64,000 bases of DNA from Psychroserpens luteus (GTDB taxonomy: Bacteria > Bacteroidota > Bacteroidia > Flavobacteriales > Flavobacteriaceae). Shown here one piece after another: positions 8,769 to 17,301 of the stretch (within the stretch, counting starts at the first letter, position 1; each line of letters begins with the position of its first letter). The notes below the pieces were generated by a model. The model saw only the letters and a list, made by a program, of their open reading frames with translations, searched no databases and was not told where the DNA came from. The stretch is from contig NZ_JADILU010000006.1 of assembly GCF_015319355.1 (NCBI RefSeq), forward strand, positions 352,125 through 416,124, given 5' to 3'. A program made the position numbers and the translations under genes.

Positions 8769-11075
8769 ATGAAAAAAATAGTATCCATTTTAATCTTATC
8801 CATATTACTTGCAGCTTGTGGAAATACTGAAACTACTAACCTAAAGACAGTGTCTAGTATTGAGGAGTTAAATACTGCTGTAAAAGATGCTAAACCAGGA
8901 GATGAAATTGTATTAGCAAACGGAATATATAAAGACTTAGAAATTAAGTTTACTGGAGAAGGAACAGCAGATAATCCAATTATCTTAAAAGCAGAAACTG
9001 CTGGAAAAGTATTTATAGAAGGCGTTTCTAGTTTAGAAATTAGCGGTAATTATTTAGAGGTTAGCGGTTTGTTTTTTAGAAATGGTCATTCGCCTAAAAC
9101 TAATGTAATTGCATTTAGAACTAGTGAAAAACAAGTTGCAAATCATTCTAAAGTTACAAATTGTGTGGTTTTAGATTTTAATAATTTAGAAAGAGATCAA
9201 GATAATCTTTGGGTGCAATTTTACGGAAAACACAACGAATTAAGCAACTGTTACATTGCTGGGAAAACAAATGGAGGACCAACAGTTAGAGTCGATTTAA
9301 AAGGAAACCAAAGTATTAGAAACTATCACAATATTATAAATAATCATTTTGGACCAAGACCTAGAAAAGGTGGAGCTAGAGGAGAGACTATTCAATTAGG
9401 AAGTAGCTTTACATCTATGTCACCAAGTAACACCACTATTGCAAATAACTTATTTGAAGAATGTAATGGAGAGGTAGAAATAATTTCTAGTAAGACAAAT
9501 TTTAATTTAATTAAAAACAATGTTTTCTATAAAAGTGAAGGATCTGTAGTAACACGTCATGGAAACTACGTTACTATTGATGGAAACTATTTTATTGGAG
9601 ATGGCGTAAATGAACAATATGGTGGAATTAGAATTATTAACACAGGTCATTGGGTTATAAATAATCTTTTTTACAAATTAAAAGGGAAAAATTTTAGAAG
9701 CCCATTAGCTGTTATGAATGGTATTCCTAAATCGCCTTTAAATAGATACAACCAAGTTACAGATATTGTGGTTGCTTATAATACATATGTAGATTCTAGT
9801 TCGCCTTGGCAATTTGGAGTAGGTACAAATATTGCACAAGCAGATGTGTTGCCTAAGTCAGAAATTAGATCTGCAAGACCTTTAAGAACAGAGGTTGTAA
9901 ACAATGTAATATATAATTCTGTTGGTGATGCAAACCCAATTATAGAATACGATAAAGCCGATGGAGTAACCTTTGCTAGTAACATTATTCATAATAATGG
10001 AGTTGAAATTGCAAATAGTCATGGTTTAATTTCTAAAGAATTAAACTTAACAGATATTGGAACAAATTTAAGTGTGCCAATTTCTGGTTTTAGTGATTTA
10101 GAAGTTTATAAAGGTTTTGATTTTGAAACTATAACGGAAGATTTATTAGGAAATTCAAGAAGTAAATCAGATCAAATTGGAGCTATCTTAAATTCTGAAA
10201 ACATTAAATTAGATATATTAGATAAGACCAAATATGGTGCAGATTGGTATTCAAATGAAGTTGAAACTAAAGAAGCTAAAACCCATACGGTTTCCAATGC
10301 TTCGGAATTAATTACGAAACTTCAAGAAGCTGAGAGTGGAGATGTTATAGATGTAAATGATGGGATTTTCAAGATTTCAGAATCTTTAATTATTGACAAA
10401 ACAATTACAATTCAATCTAAAGGAAATTCAGAAATTATATATGAAGGCGTTGCTAACACACCAGCATTCTCTTTAAATCCTTACGGGAAATTAACAGTAA
10501 AAAATATCAAGTTAAAAGGTAATGGGTCTAATTATGCGTTTGCAAGTTTAAAAGAAAACATGTCTAATCATTTTGGTTTAGAAGTTTTAGATTCTGAAAT
10601 AAGCAATTTTAATTATGCTTTAAGGGTTTATAAGCAAGCCTATTCAGAAGAAATCACATTCAAAAATACATCTATTTCAAACTGTGAAAATGGTATCGAA
10701 TTATCTGAAGAAACAAACGATAGAGGAGATTACAATACAGAGTATTTAACTATTAACAACTGTTATTTTGATAACGTAAAACAAAATGTTGTTGATTATT
10801 ATAGAGGGGGTTACGACGAGTCTACAATTGGAGGGAATCTTTTAGTAACCAACAGTACATTTATTAATTGTGGTGCAAAAGAACAAAACAAAAGACTATT
10901 AAATCATAATGGTATTGTAAATGTAAATATTACCAAAAACACATTTAAAAACAATCCAGTACAGTTTGTTTCTATTTTATGGGGAGCAAAAAATAATGTG
11001 GAATCAGAAAACACAGTAACTAATTCAGGACAAATTAAGACTGAAGAAAACTTAGTGATGACATTGATGTACTAA
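8769..11075 (+). CDS. Alginate lyase PL6, two-domain lipoprotein
   Basis: A 768-residue lipoprotein (LLAAC, lipid Cys17) with two parallel beta-helix domains, as in long PL6 alginate lyases. Domain one spans about residues 25-490 and carries the expected catalytic surroundings, Lys178 in VRVDLKGN and Arg204 in GARGETIQLG. Asn/Gly-rich rungs such as NNHFG and GNYFIGDG also occur. Domain two, about 505-768, is a second right-handed helix of unknown catalytic value. The family acts preferentially on MG-rich or G-rich alginate; this member's specificity is not readable. It follows PL7 by 78 nt and precedes another PL7 by 26 nt. Confidence 0.92.
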   Translation: MKKIVSILILSILLAACGNTETTNLKTVSSIEELNTAVKDAKPGDEIVLANGIYKDLEIKFTGEGTADNPIILKAETAGKVFIEGVSSLEISGNYLEVSGLFFRNGHSPKTNVIAFRTSEKQVANHSKVTNCVVLDFNNLERDQDNLWVQFYGKHNELSNCYIAGKTNGGPTVRVDLKGNQSIRNYHNIINNHFGPRPRKGGARGETIQLGSSFTSMSPSNTTIANNLFEECNGEVEIISSKTNFNLIKNNVFYKSEGSVVTRHGNYVTIDGNYFIGDGVNEQYGGIRIINTGHWVINNLFYKLKGKNFRSPLAVMNGIPKSPLNRYNQVTDIVVAYNTYVDSSSPWQFGVGTNIAQADVLPKSEIRSARPLRTEVVNNVIYNSVGDANPIIEYDKADGVTFASNIIHNNGVEIANSHGLISKELNLTDIGTNLSVPISGFSDLEVYKGFDFETITEDLLGNSRSKSDQIGAILNSENIKLDILDKTKYGADWYSNEVETKEAKTHTVSNASELITKLQEAESGDVIDVNDGIFKISESLIIDKTITIQSKGNSEIIYEGVANTPAFSLNPYGKLTVKNIKLKGNGSNYAFASLKENMSNHFGLEVLDSEISNFNYALRVYKQAYSEEITFKNTSISNCENGIELSEETNDRGDYNTEYLTINNCYFDNVKQNVVDYYRGGYDESTIGGNLLVTNSTFINCGAKEQNKRLLNHNGIVNVNITKNTFKNNPVQFVSILWGAKNNVESENTVTNSGQIKTEENLVMTLMY

Positions 11076-11101
11076 TACAAACGCAATAAATTAATCATTA
11101 A

Positions 11102-12124
11102 ATGAAAAAAACGCTATTTATATTTTTCACTCTTTTACTAATAGTTGGGTGTAAAGACAAGACTAAAACTACTCTAGAGGCGACTGTTGAAAATGACACA
11201 GAAAGTGTAACAAAGTATCCAAGCGATGTTATCCCTTTTATGGACAAATGGAAAATTCTTTTAGGTGACGGAACATACGAAGACAACCTAGTAAACTACC
11301 AAAAAGAGGATTTCTTTTATGTTGGAAATGATGGTAAATCGGATTGGGTAGTCTATAAAACACCAAATTCAGGTATTACTTCAAGAACTTCCAGTAATAC
11401 AAGAACAGAGCTAGGTGAAAAAGCACATTGGATTCCAGAAACTGGAGGAAAACTAACAGGAACGCTTAAAGTACAACACGTTTCAACGACTGGAAATGCA
11501 GATATTTCATCGTCTTATTCCGTTGTAGTAGGTCAAATTCATAGTGATGAAGGACATGAAAACGAACCACTTAAAATTTTCTATAAAAAATTCCCAGGTC
11601 ACACAAAAGGGTCCGTTTTTTGGAATTATGAAATTAATACCGAAGGCGACAACTCTGGAAGATGGGATTATTCTACAGCAGTTTGGGGTTATGATTTTTC
11701 TGTTGTTGGAGAGAATGTAACTACTAGTCCCGCAGAACCAGAAGATGGTATTGCACTAAGCGAAGAATTTAGCTACGAGGTAAATATTTATGAAGGCATT
11801 ATGTATCTTACTTTTACAAGTGAAGGCCATGAAACTATAAAATTTACAAAAAACTTATTGAAATCAGATTTTGCTACAAAAGCACAAATTCCACAACAGA
11901 TTATTGATGTGTATTCTTCAAGAAGAACGGTTGGTGTAGAAAGAGAAATTGCATATGCTGGAGAAATAAACTATTTTAAACAAGGCGCTTATAATCAAGC
12001 TAATATTAAAACAGGATCTGAAACGTACGATGGTGATATCGTAAAACAATACGCTAACGGAAGTTACACTGAAGTTTGGTTTAAAAATGCCACTGTAGGA
12101 GAGCCAACAAAGCCTAATGAATAA
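11102..12124 (+). CDS. Alginate lyase PL7, lipoprotein (second copy)
   Basis: A 340-residue PL7 lipoprotein with lipid Cys17 (LLLIVGC). Motifs are NTRTELGE (about 99-106), VVGQIHS (142-148) and YFKQGAYNQ near residue 298, the equivalents of R-E, Q-I-H and the catalytic Tyr. It contains a family-specific insert around KFPGHTKGSVFWNYE. It is clearly a closer relative of the protein at 15352 than of the PL7 proteins at 7752 and 25994, which share YFKAGNY. The end overlaps the start of the kinase/dehydrogenase fusion by 8 nt, indicating translational coupling. Confidence 0.9.
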   Translation: MKKTLFIFFTLLLIVGCKDKTKTTLEATVENDTESVTKYPSDVIPFMDKWKILLGDGTYEDNLVNYQKEDFFYVGNDGKSDWVVYKTPNSGITSRTSSNTRTELGEKAHWIPETGGKLTGTLKVQHVSTTGNADISSSYSVVVGQIHSDEGHENEPLKIFYKKFPGHTKGSVFWNYEINTEGDNSGRWDYSTAVWGYDFSVVGENVTTSPAEPEDGIALSEEFSYEVNIYEGIMYLTFTSEGHETIKFTKNLLKSDFATKAQIPQQIIDVYSSRRTVGVEREIAYAGEINYFKQGAYNQANIKTGSETYDGDIVKQYANGSYTEVWFKNATVGEPTKPNE

Positions 12125-14018
12125 TACAAGAACATTGAAAAAAGTAATATTCATAATGGGAGTTTCGGGTTGTGGAAAAAGCACAATCGGTAAATTACTA
12201 TCAGAAGGTTTAAAAATTCCTTTTTTTGATGGTGATGATTTTCATCCAGAAAGTAACGTTGCAAAAATGTCTAGCGGACAAGCCTTAAATGATGATGACA
12301 GACAAGGCTGGTTAGAAACTTTAAATGATTTGGGAAAAAAGCAATTAACTAAAGATAGTTGCGTCATTGTCTGTTCTGCATTAAAGCAAAAGTACCGTGA
12401 TATTTTAAGTCGAAATATTCAAAGTGAAACAAAATGGGTTCATTTATCTGGATCTTTTGAGCAGATTTTTGAAAGAGTAAACAGCAGGCCAAATCACTTT
12501 ATGCCTTCAGAATTACTAAAATCGCAATTTGATATTTTAGAAAATCCTGAAGATGCATTACAAATTGATATTAGTTTAACACCCGAACATATTATTAAAA
12601 CGATAAAACAAAAATTAATGAACACTTCAGAGTTTGGATTATTTGGTTTAGGAGTTATGGGCAAAAGTCTATGTAGAAATTTAGCCAATAATGGTTTCAA
12701 AATTTCCATGTTTAATAGACATGTGGATGGTGTTGAAGAAGATGTAGCTAAAAATTTTAAAGCAGAATATTCTGAATTATCGCAAGCGGAAGCTTTTGAT
12801 GATATTTCAACATTTGTAAATTCTTTACAACAACCAAGACGAATCATGTTGATGGTTAACGCAGGAAAAACAATAGATTATGTCATTGAAGATTTGCTGC
12901 CACATTTATCTGAAAAAGATATTTTAATAGATGGCGGAAACTCTAACTATGTAAAAACAAAAGAGCGTTGTGATTATTTAAAGACTAAAGGCATTCACTT
13001 TATAGGCGCAGGAGTTTCAGGTGGTGAAGAAGGAGCATTAAAAGGGCCATCCATTATGCCAAGTGGAGATTTTGAAGCTTATAATAATGTGAAGGTTTTT
13101 CTTGAAAAAATTTCGGCTAAAGACCAAAATGGCTTACCATGTTGTACTTATGTTGGTCCAGAAGGGAGTGGTCATTTTATTAAAATGGTTCATAATGGTA
13201 TAGAGTATGTAGAAATGCAATTGTTAGCTGAGGTGTCTACAATTCTAGAAAATTTAGGTCAAAATCCAGACGACATTGCCAATACTTTAGAAAACTGGAA
13301 AGACACAGCAAGTAGTTATTTGTTAGAAATAACAACAGCTATTTTCAGAAAAAAAGAAGGTGATGATTGGTTAGTTAATAAGATATTAGACAAAGCTGGT
13401 AATAAAGGTACAGGGAATTGGACAACCATTGCATCAGCACAACTTGGAGTTCCTAGTACATTAATAGCATCGGCTTTATTTTCACGATATATTTCCTTTT
13501 ATAAGGAAGAACGTATTCATTTAAATAAGAATTTTAAAACAATTATTTCTTCGGAAATGAATGTAACTACAAATGATGTGTTAGAAGCATATCAATTTGC
13601 TAGAATTATAAATCATTATCAAGGTTTCAAACTCATAGCAGAAGCTTCAAATAAATTCTCATGGAATTTAAATCTAAGTGAGATTTCTAGAATCTGGACA
13701 AATGGTTGCATTATTAGATCTACTTTAATGGAAGATTTGGTAGAAGTCTTTAAAAACACAACTAATATTCTAACCAATCCACAGTTAATAGATCTTGTTA
13801 ATCAATATAAACCTTCAGCAAAAAAAGTGGTTTCTCAATGTATACTTAACGATATTACAACACCTGCTTTAGGAGAGGCTGTTCAGTTTTTCAACGGAAT
13901 TACAACAAAATACACCTCAGCAAATATCATTCAAGCTCAACGTGATTATTTTGGAGCGCATACGTATCAAAGACTAGATGATACTTCTGGAAAAAGTCAT
14001 CATACGAATTGGAATTAA
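12117..14018 (+). CDS. Gluconokinase / 6-phosphogluconate dehydrogenase fusion
   Basis: A 633-residue two-enzyme fusion. Residues 1-167 are a complete GntK-type gluconokinase (P-loop GVSGCGKST at 15-23, DGDDFHP, CSALK, ...RPNHFMP). Residues 168-633 are a complete decarboxylating 6-phosphogluconate dehydrogenase. This part has Rossmann motif GLGVMG, the substrate loop VSGGEEGALKGPSIMPSG, the catalytic-Lys segment HFIKMVHNGIEY, and a C-terminus in which DYFGAHTYQR matches the family tail. Together they would turn gluconate into ribulose-5-phosphate, CO2 and NAD(P)H. An ATG at the junction (MNTSEFG) could be an internal start. The fusion sits between lyase genes, overlapping the upstream PL7 by 8 nt. 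Neither activity is a canonical step of alginate catabolism. Confidence 0.93.
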   Translation: MNNTRTLKKVIFIMGVSGCGKSTIGKLLSEGLKIPFFDGDDFHPESNVAKMSSGQALNDDDRQGWLETLNDLGKKQLTKDSCVIVCSALKQKYRDILSRNIQSETKWVHLSGSFEQIFERVNSRPNHFMPSELLKSQFDILENPEDALQIDISLTPEHIIKTIKQKLMNTSEFGLFGLGVMGKSLCRNLANNGFKISMFNRHVDGVEEDVAKNFKAEYSELSQAEAFDDISTFVNSLQQPRRIMLMVNAGKTIDYVIEDLLPHLSEKDILIDGGNSNYVKTKERCDYLKTKGIHFIGAGVSGGEEGALKGPSIMPSGDFEAYNNVKVFLEKISAKDQNGLPCCTYVGPEGSGHFIKMVHNGIEYVEMQLLAEVSTILENLGQNPDDIANTLENWKDTASSYLLEITTAIFRKKEGDDWLVNKILDKAGNKGTGNWTTIASAQLGVPSTLIASALFSRYISFYKEERIHLNKNFKTIISSEMNVTTNDVLEAYQFARIINHYQGFKLIAEASNKFSWNLNLSEISRIWTNGCIIRSTLMEDLVEVFKNTTNILTNPQLIDLVNQYKPSAKKVVSQCILNDITTPALGEAVQFFNGITTKYTSANIIQAQRDYFGAHTYQRLDDTSGKSHHTNWN

Positions 14019-14054
14019 TATCTAACAAACCAACAAAATAAGCTAACTCATATT

Positions 14055-15329
14055 ATGGAAGCAACAACGCCAAAAAAATCATTTTTTAAAAAAATCATTG
14101 CTATCATATTGGGATTTGGTCCAGGTATTTTTGCTATTGGGTATACCATTGGAACAGGAAGTGTAACATCAATGATTGTTGCAGGTAGTAAATTTAATAT
14201 GCAATTATTATGGGTGCTTTTAATTAGTTGCCTTTTTTCAGGAGTTTTAATGTTCGCTTACGGAAATTACGCTTTAATTACTGGAGAAACAGCGCTTTTT
14301 GGTTTTAAAAAACATTTCAAATACGGTAAAATTTTAGCCATATTAATTATTGTGGGTATTACGTTTGGACAATGGAATTCATTAATGGGAATCTTAGGAA
14401 TTTCATCTAATATTATTTTTGAAATATTAGCGATAAATTTTGAAGGATTAGGTGCCTATAAGTATGAAACCGTTTTAATAATTGCAATTGTAATTATTGT
14501 TATTTTTTATCTATTAATGTTGGTTGGTAAGTACACATTTTTTGAAAAAATACTAGTCATATTTGTAACTTTAATGGGACTGTCATTTGTGTTGTCATTA
14601 TGTTTTGTGCAGCCACTTTCTATAGATGTTGTTAAAGGATTAATACCAACTATTCCAGATGTTCCAGGTGGTAAAATGTTAGTTGCAGCTTTTGTAGGTA
14701 CTACGATGGCTTCTGCTACATTTTTATCTCGACCATTATTTGTTAAAGGAAAAGGTTGGACAATTAAAAATCTTAATCAGCAAAAGAGAGATGCAATTAC
14801 AGCAGCTATTTTAATATTCATTATTAGTGGAGTTATTATGGCAGTAGCTGCAGGAGCTTTGTATTACCAAGGTAAAGAGGTGACACAGGTGTTAGATATG
14901 GCAAATACTTTAGAGCCAGTTGCTGGTAAATGGGCAGTTTCTATTTTCTTTTTTGGAGCACTAAGTGCAGGTTTATCTTCTATTTTTCCTTGCCTTTTAA
15001 TAGCACCATTATTGATAGCAGATTATCAATCAGGAGAATTAGATACCAATTCTAAACAGTTTAGAATAATAACTGCTGTTGCTTGTTTAGTCGCTTTAAT
15101 AGGTCCTACTTTTGGAGCAAATCCTATTGAGATTCAAATTCTATCTCAAGTCTTTAATGTGTTTGTTTTACCGTTAGTAATTTTAGGTATCATAATGATT
15201 GTGAACAACAAGAAGATAATGAAAGGGTATAAAACAGGTCTTTTTGTAAACATTGGTTTGTTTGCAGCTTTACTTTTTTCTTTAGTGATTTCGTACAACG
15301 GAATTATAGCATTAACAGAATATTTCTAA
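14055..15329 (+). CDS. NRAMP-fold membrane transporter, atypical
   Basis: A 424-residue integral membrane protein with about 11 hydrophobic segments, resembling the NRAMP (LeuT-fold) family: GFGPGIFAIGYTIGTGSVTSM in the first helix and a distant helix AAFVGTTMASATFLSRP. The NRAMP metal-binding signatures, DPGN in helix 1 and MPH in helix 6, are not present: helix 1 reads IGTGS and helix 6 reads TTMAS. It is therefore unlikely to be an ordinary Mn/Fe importer. Its place between the GntK-Gnd fusion and a PL7 suggests an organic substrate such as a sugar acid, but that is only inference from context. Confidence 0.7.
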   Translation: MEATTPKKSFFKKIIAIILGFGPGIFAIGYTIGTGSVTSMIVAGSKFNMQLLWVLLISCLFSGVLMFAYGNYALITGETALFGFKKHFKYGKILAILIIVGITFGQWNSLMGILGISSNIIFEILAINFEGLGAYKYETVLIIAIVIIVIFYLLMLVGKYTFFEKILVIFVTLMGLSFVLSLCFVQPLSIDVVKGLIPTIPDVPGGKMLVAAFVGTTMASATFLSRPLFVKGKGWTIKNLNQQKRDAITAAILIFIISGVIMAVAAGALYYQGKEVTQVLDMANTLEPVAGKWAVSIFFFGALSAGLSSIFPCLLIAPLLIADYQSGELDTNSKQFRIITAVACLVALIGPTFGANPIEIQILSQVFNVFVLPLVILGIIMIVNNKKIMKGYKTGLFVNIGLFAALLFSLVISYNGIIALTEYF

Positions 15330-15351
15330 TCGGTATTTAAAACAAAATAAA

Positions 15352-16479
15352 ATGAAACTAAAAAATATAAAAATGAATAAAAAAACAACAACCACAATAG
15401 CACTTTGTATTTTATGTGCAATTTTCACACTGAATAGCTGTAAGAACTCAGATAAAAAAGTAGATGAAAAAACCGGAGAAAAAGAGATTGAAAAAACCGT
15501 ATACGCAAGTGATGTCATTCCGTTTTTCGATGATTGGAAATTAGTTTTAGGAAATGGCGCTAATGTTGGAATTGCAAATAATTTTGAAGATAAAGACTTC
15601 TTTTACACTGCAAATGATAGTGATGGTGATTGGGTAGTTTTCAAAGCACCAAATGCAGGAAGCACTCACGGAACTTCAAACAATACAAGAACCGAATTGG
15701 CACAAACCAAAAAATGGTATCCAAAAACAGCAAACGATAAATTAACTGCAACACTTAAAGTTATGAATGTGTCTTCTACAGGAGACGCACGAGTAGCTGC
15801 TTCGCATGCAGTCGTTGTGGGTCAAATTCATAGTGCAGATAAACATGAAAATGAACCTCTAAAAATATTTTATAAGAAATTCCCAGGGCATACAAAAGGT
15901 TCTGTTTTTTGGCATTATGAAATTAATACGGAAGGTGAAGACAATTCTGGAAGATGGGATTATTCTTCAGCAGTTTGGGGTAATGATTTTTCTGTAGTTG
16001 GTGAAACCGCAGATACGTATCCTGAAGAGCCTAAAGATGGTATTGCTCTTGGTGAAGCGTTTAGCTATGAAGTAGAAGTTAAAGATGGTATTATGACCTT
16101 GAACTTCACAAGTGAAGGACATGAAACAAAAACGTTTACAAAAAACTTATTAGTATCTGAATATACAACAAAAGCAGATATCCCAGAACAAACACAAAAA
16201 TTATTTGTACCAATTGGTCAGGATGGTGTGGAGCGCAAAGATGCTTACGCTGGCGAAGGTTGTTTTTTCAAATTAGGTGCTTATAATCAAACGAATGGAA
16301 AATCTCCAGAAGTAAATAAAAACTGGTGTTCTGGTGCAGAAACGCATGGTGGCGATATTGAAAAACAATATGCAGATGGAAACTATGCAGAAGTATGGTT
16401 TAAAACAGGAAGTATTTCGGTAAGTGAAAACGCGGTATCTAACGATGGCTATTTCAATAAAAACGACAATGTAAAATAA
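15352..16479 (+). CDS. Alginate lyase PL7, lipoprotein (third copy)
   Basis: A PL7 lyase of 375 residues from this start, or 368 if the second ATG at 15373 is used; the latter gives a more typical signal peptide. The lipobox TLNSC places the lipid Cys at residue 30. Catalytic motifs are NTRTELAQ (111-118), VVVGQIHS and FFKLGAYNQ. It is a close paralogue of the protein at 11102, sharing long identical stretches around KIFYKKFPGHTKGSVFW and DNSGRWDYS. The two probably arose by duplication and now flank the fusion and transporter genes. A surface lipoprotein location is inferred from the lipobox. Confidence 0.9.
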   Translation: MKLKNIKMNKKTTTTIALCILCAIFTLNSCKNSDKKVDEKTGEKEIEKTVYASDVIPFFDDWKLVLGNGANVGIANNFEDKDFFYTANDSDGDWVVFKAPNAGSTHGTSNNTRTELAQTKKWYPKTANDKLTATLKVMNVSSTGDARVAASHAVVVGQIHSADKHENEPLKIFYKKFPGHTKGSVFWHYEINTEGEDNSGRWDYSSAVWGNDFSVVGETADTYPEEPKDGIALGEAFSYEVEVKDGIMTLNFTSEGHETKTFTKNLLVSEYTTKADIPEQTQKLFVPIGQDGVERKDAYAGEGCFFKLGAYNQTNGKSPEVNKNWCSGAETHGGDIEKQYADGNYAEVWFKTGSISVSENAVSNDGYFNKNDNVK

Positions 16480-16491
16480 ATCATTACAATT

Positions 16492-17265
16492 ATGAATAAT
16501 TATAATAATAAATTAGCGGGCAAAAACATACTTATAACTGCAGGTGCTCAGGGAATTGGAGAATCAATCACTAGGCATTTTATAGATAGTGGATCTAATG
16601 TTGCTATCCACTATTTTTCTAGTGCAGATACTGCGAATGAATTAGTAGCGTACGCACATAGTAAAGGTGTAAAAGCAGTTGCTATATCTGGTGACTTAAC
16701 AAAAGAAGCCGATGCAAATGCAATGGTAGAAAAGACAGTAGAAGCATTTGGAGGTTTAGACATCCTTATCAATAACGCAGGTTCATTGGTTGCAAGAAAA
16801 ATGCTGAATGAAATGGAAACGGAGTTCTGGCATAAGGTAATGGACATCAACCTTACTTCTATGATGTTTGTTACACGAGCAGCAGCGCCATATTTAGCAA
16901 AACAGGACAACAGTAGTATTGTTAATTTAGCATCCCTTGCAGGACGTAAAGGTGGTCATCCAGGATCTTTAGTATACTCCACAAGTAAAGGTGCTATCTT
17001 AACATTTACACGTGCATTGTCTACAGAATTAGGTGCCCAAGGTACTCGAGTGAACGCGGTTTCTCCAGGTCTTATTCTGGGTACCTCATTTCACAATACG
17101 CATACCACAAAAGAGTCTGCAGCTGCAACAACTGCAGGTATACCAATACAACGAGCAGGTAATGCTGCCGATGTAGCTCGAGCGGTTTTATATTTGGCTT
17201 CAGAGTACGATGGTTTTATCACAGGAGCTACACTTGATATTAATGGAGGTGTATATAATATGTAA
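16492..17265 (+). CDS. SDR-family oxidoreductase, candidate DEH reductase
   Basis: A 257-residue classical short-chain dehydrogenase. The cofactor loop is TAGAQGIG (16-23), NNAG is near residue 94 and the catalytic YxxxK is Tyr162/Lys166 (YSTSK). In alginate degraders, SDR enzymes reduce 4-deoxy-L-erythro-5-hexoseulose uronate (DEH) to 2-keto-3-deoxy-gluconate. This gene is embedded between PL7 and PL17 and is a candidate for that step. A second SDR at 29350 competes for the role, and one of the two may act on another sugar acid. NADH versus NADPH preference was not determined. Confidence 0.82.
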   Translation: MNNYNNKLAGKNILITAGAQGIGESITRHFIDSGSNVAIHYFSSADTANELVAYAHSKGVKAVAISGDLTKEADANAMVEKTVEAFGGLDILINNAGSLVARKMLNEMETEFWHKVMDINLTSMMFVTRAAAPYLAKQDNSSIVNLASLAGRKGGHPGSLVYSTSKGAILTFTRALSTELGAQGTRVNAVSPGLILGTSFHNTHTTKESAAATTAGIPIQRAGNAADVARAVLYLASEYDGFITGATLDINGGVYNM

Positions 17266-17301
17266 TTTCATTATGTTACCAATACAATAGATTCTTTTTT
17301 T

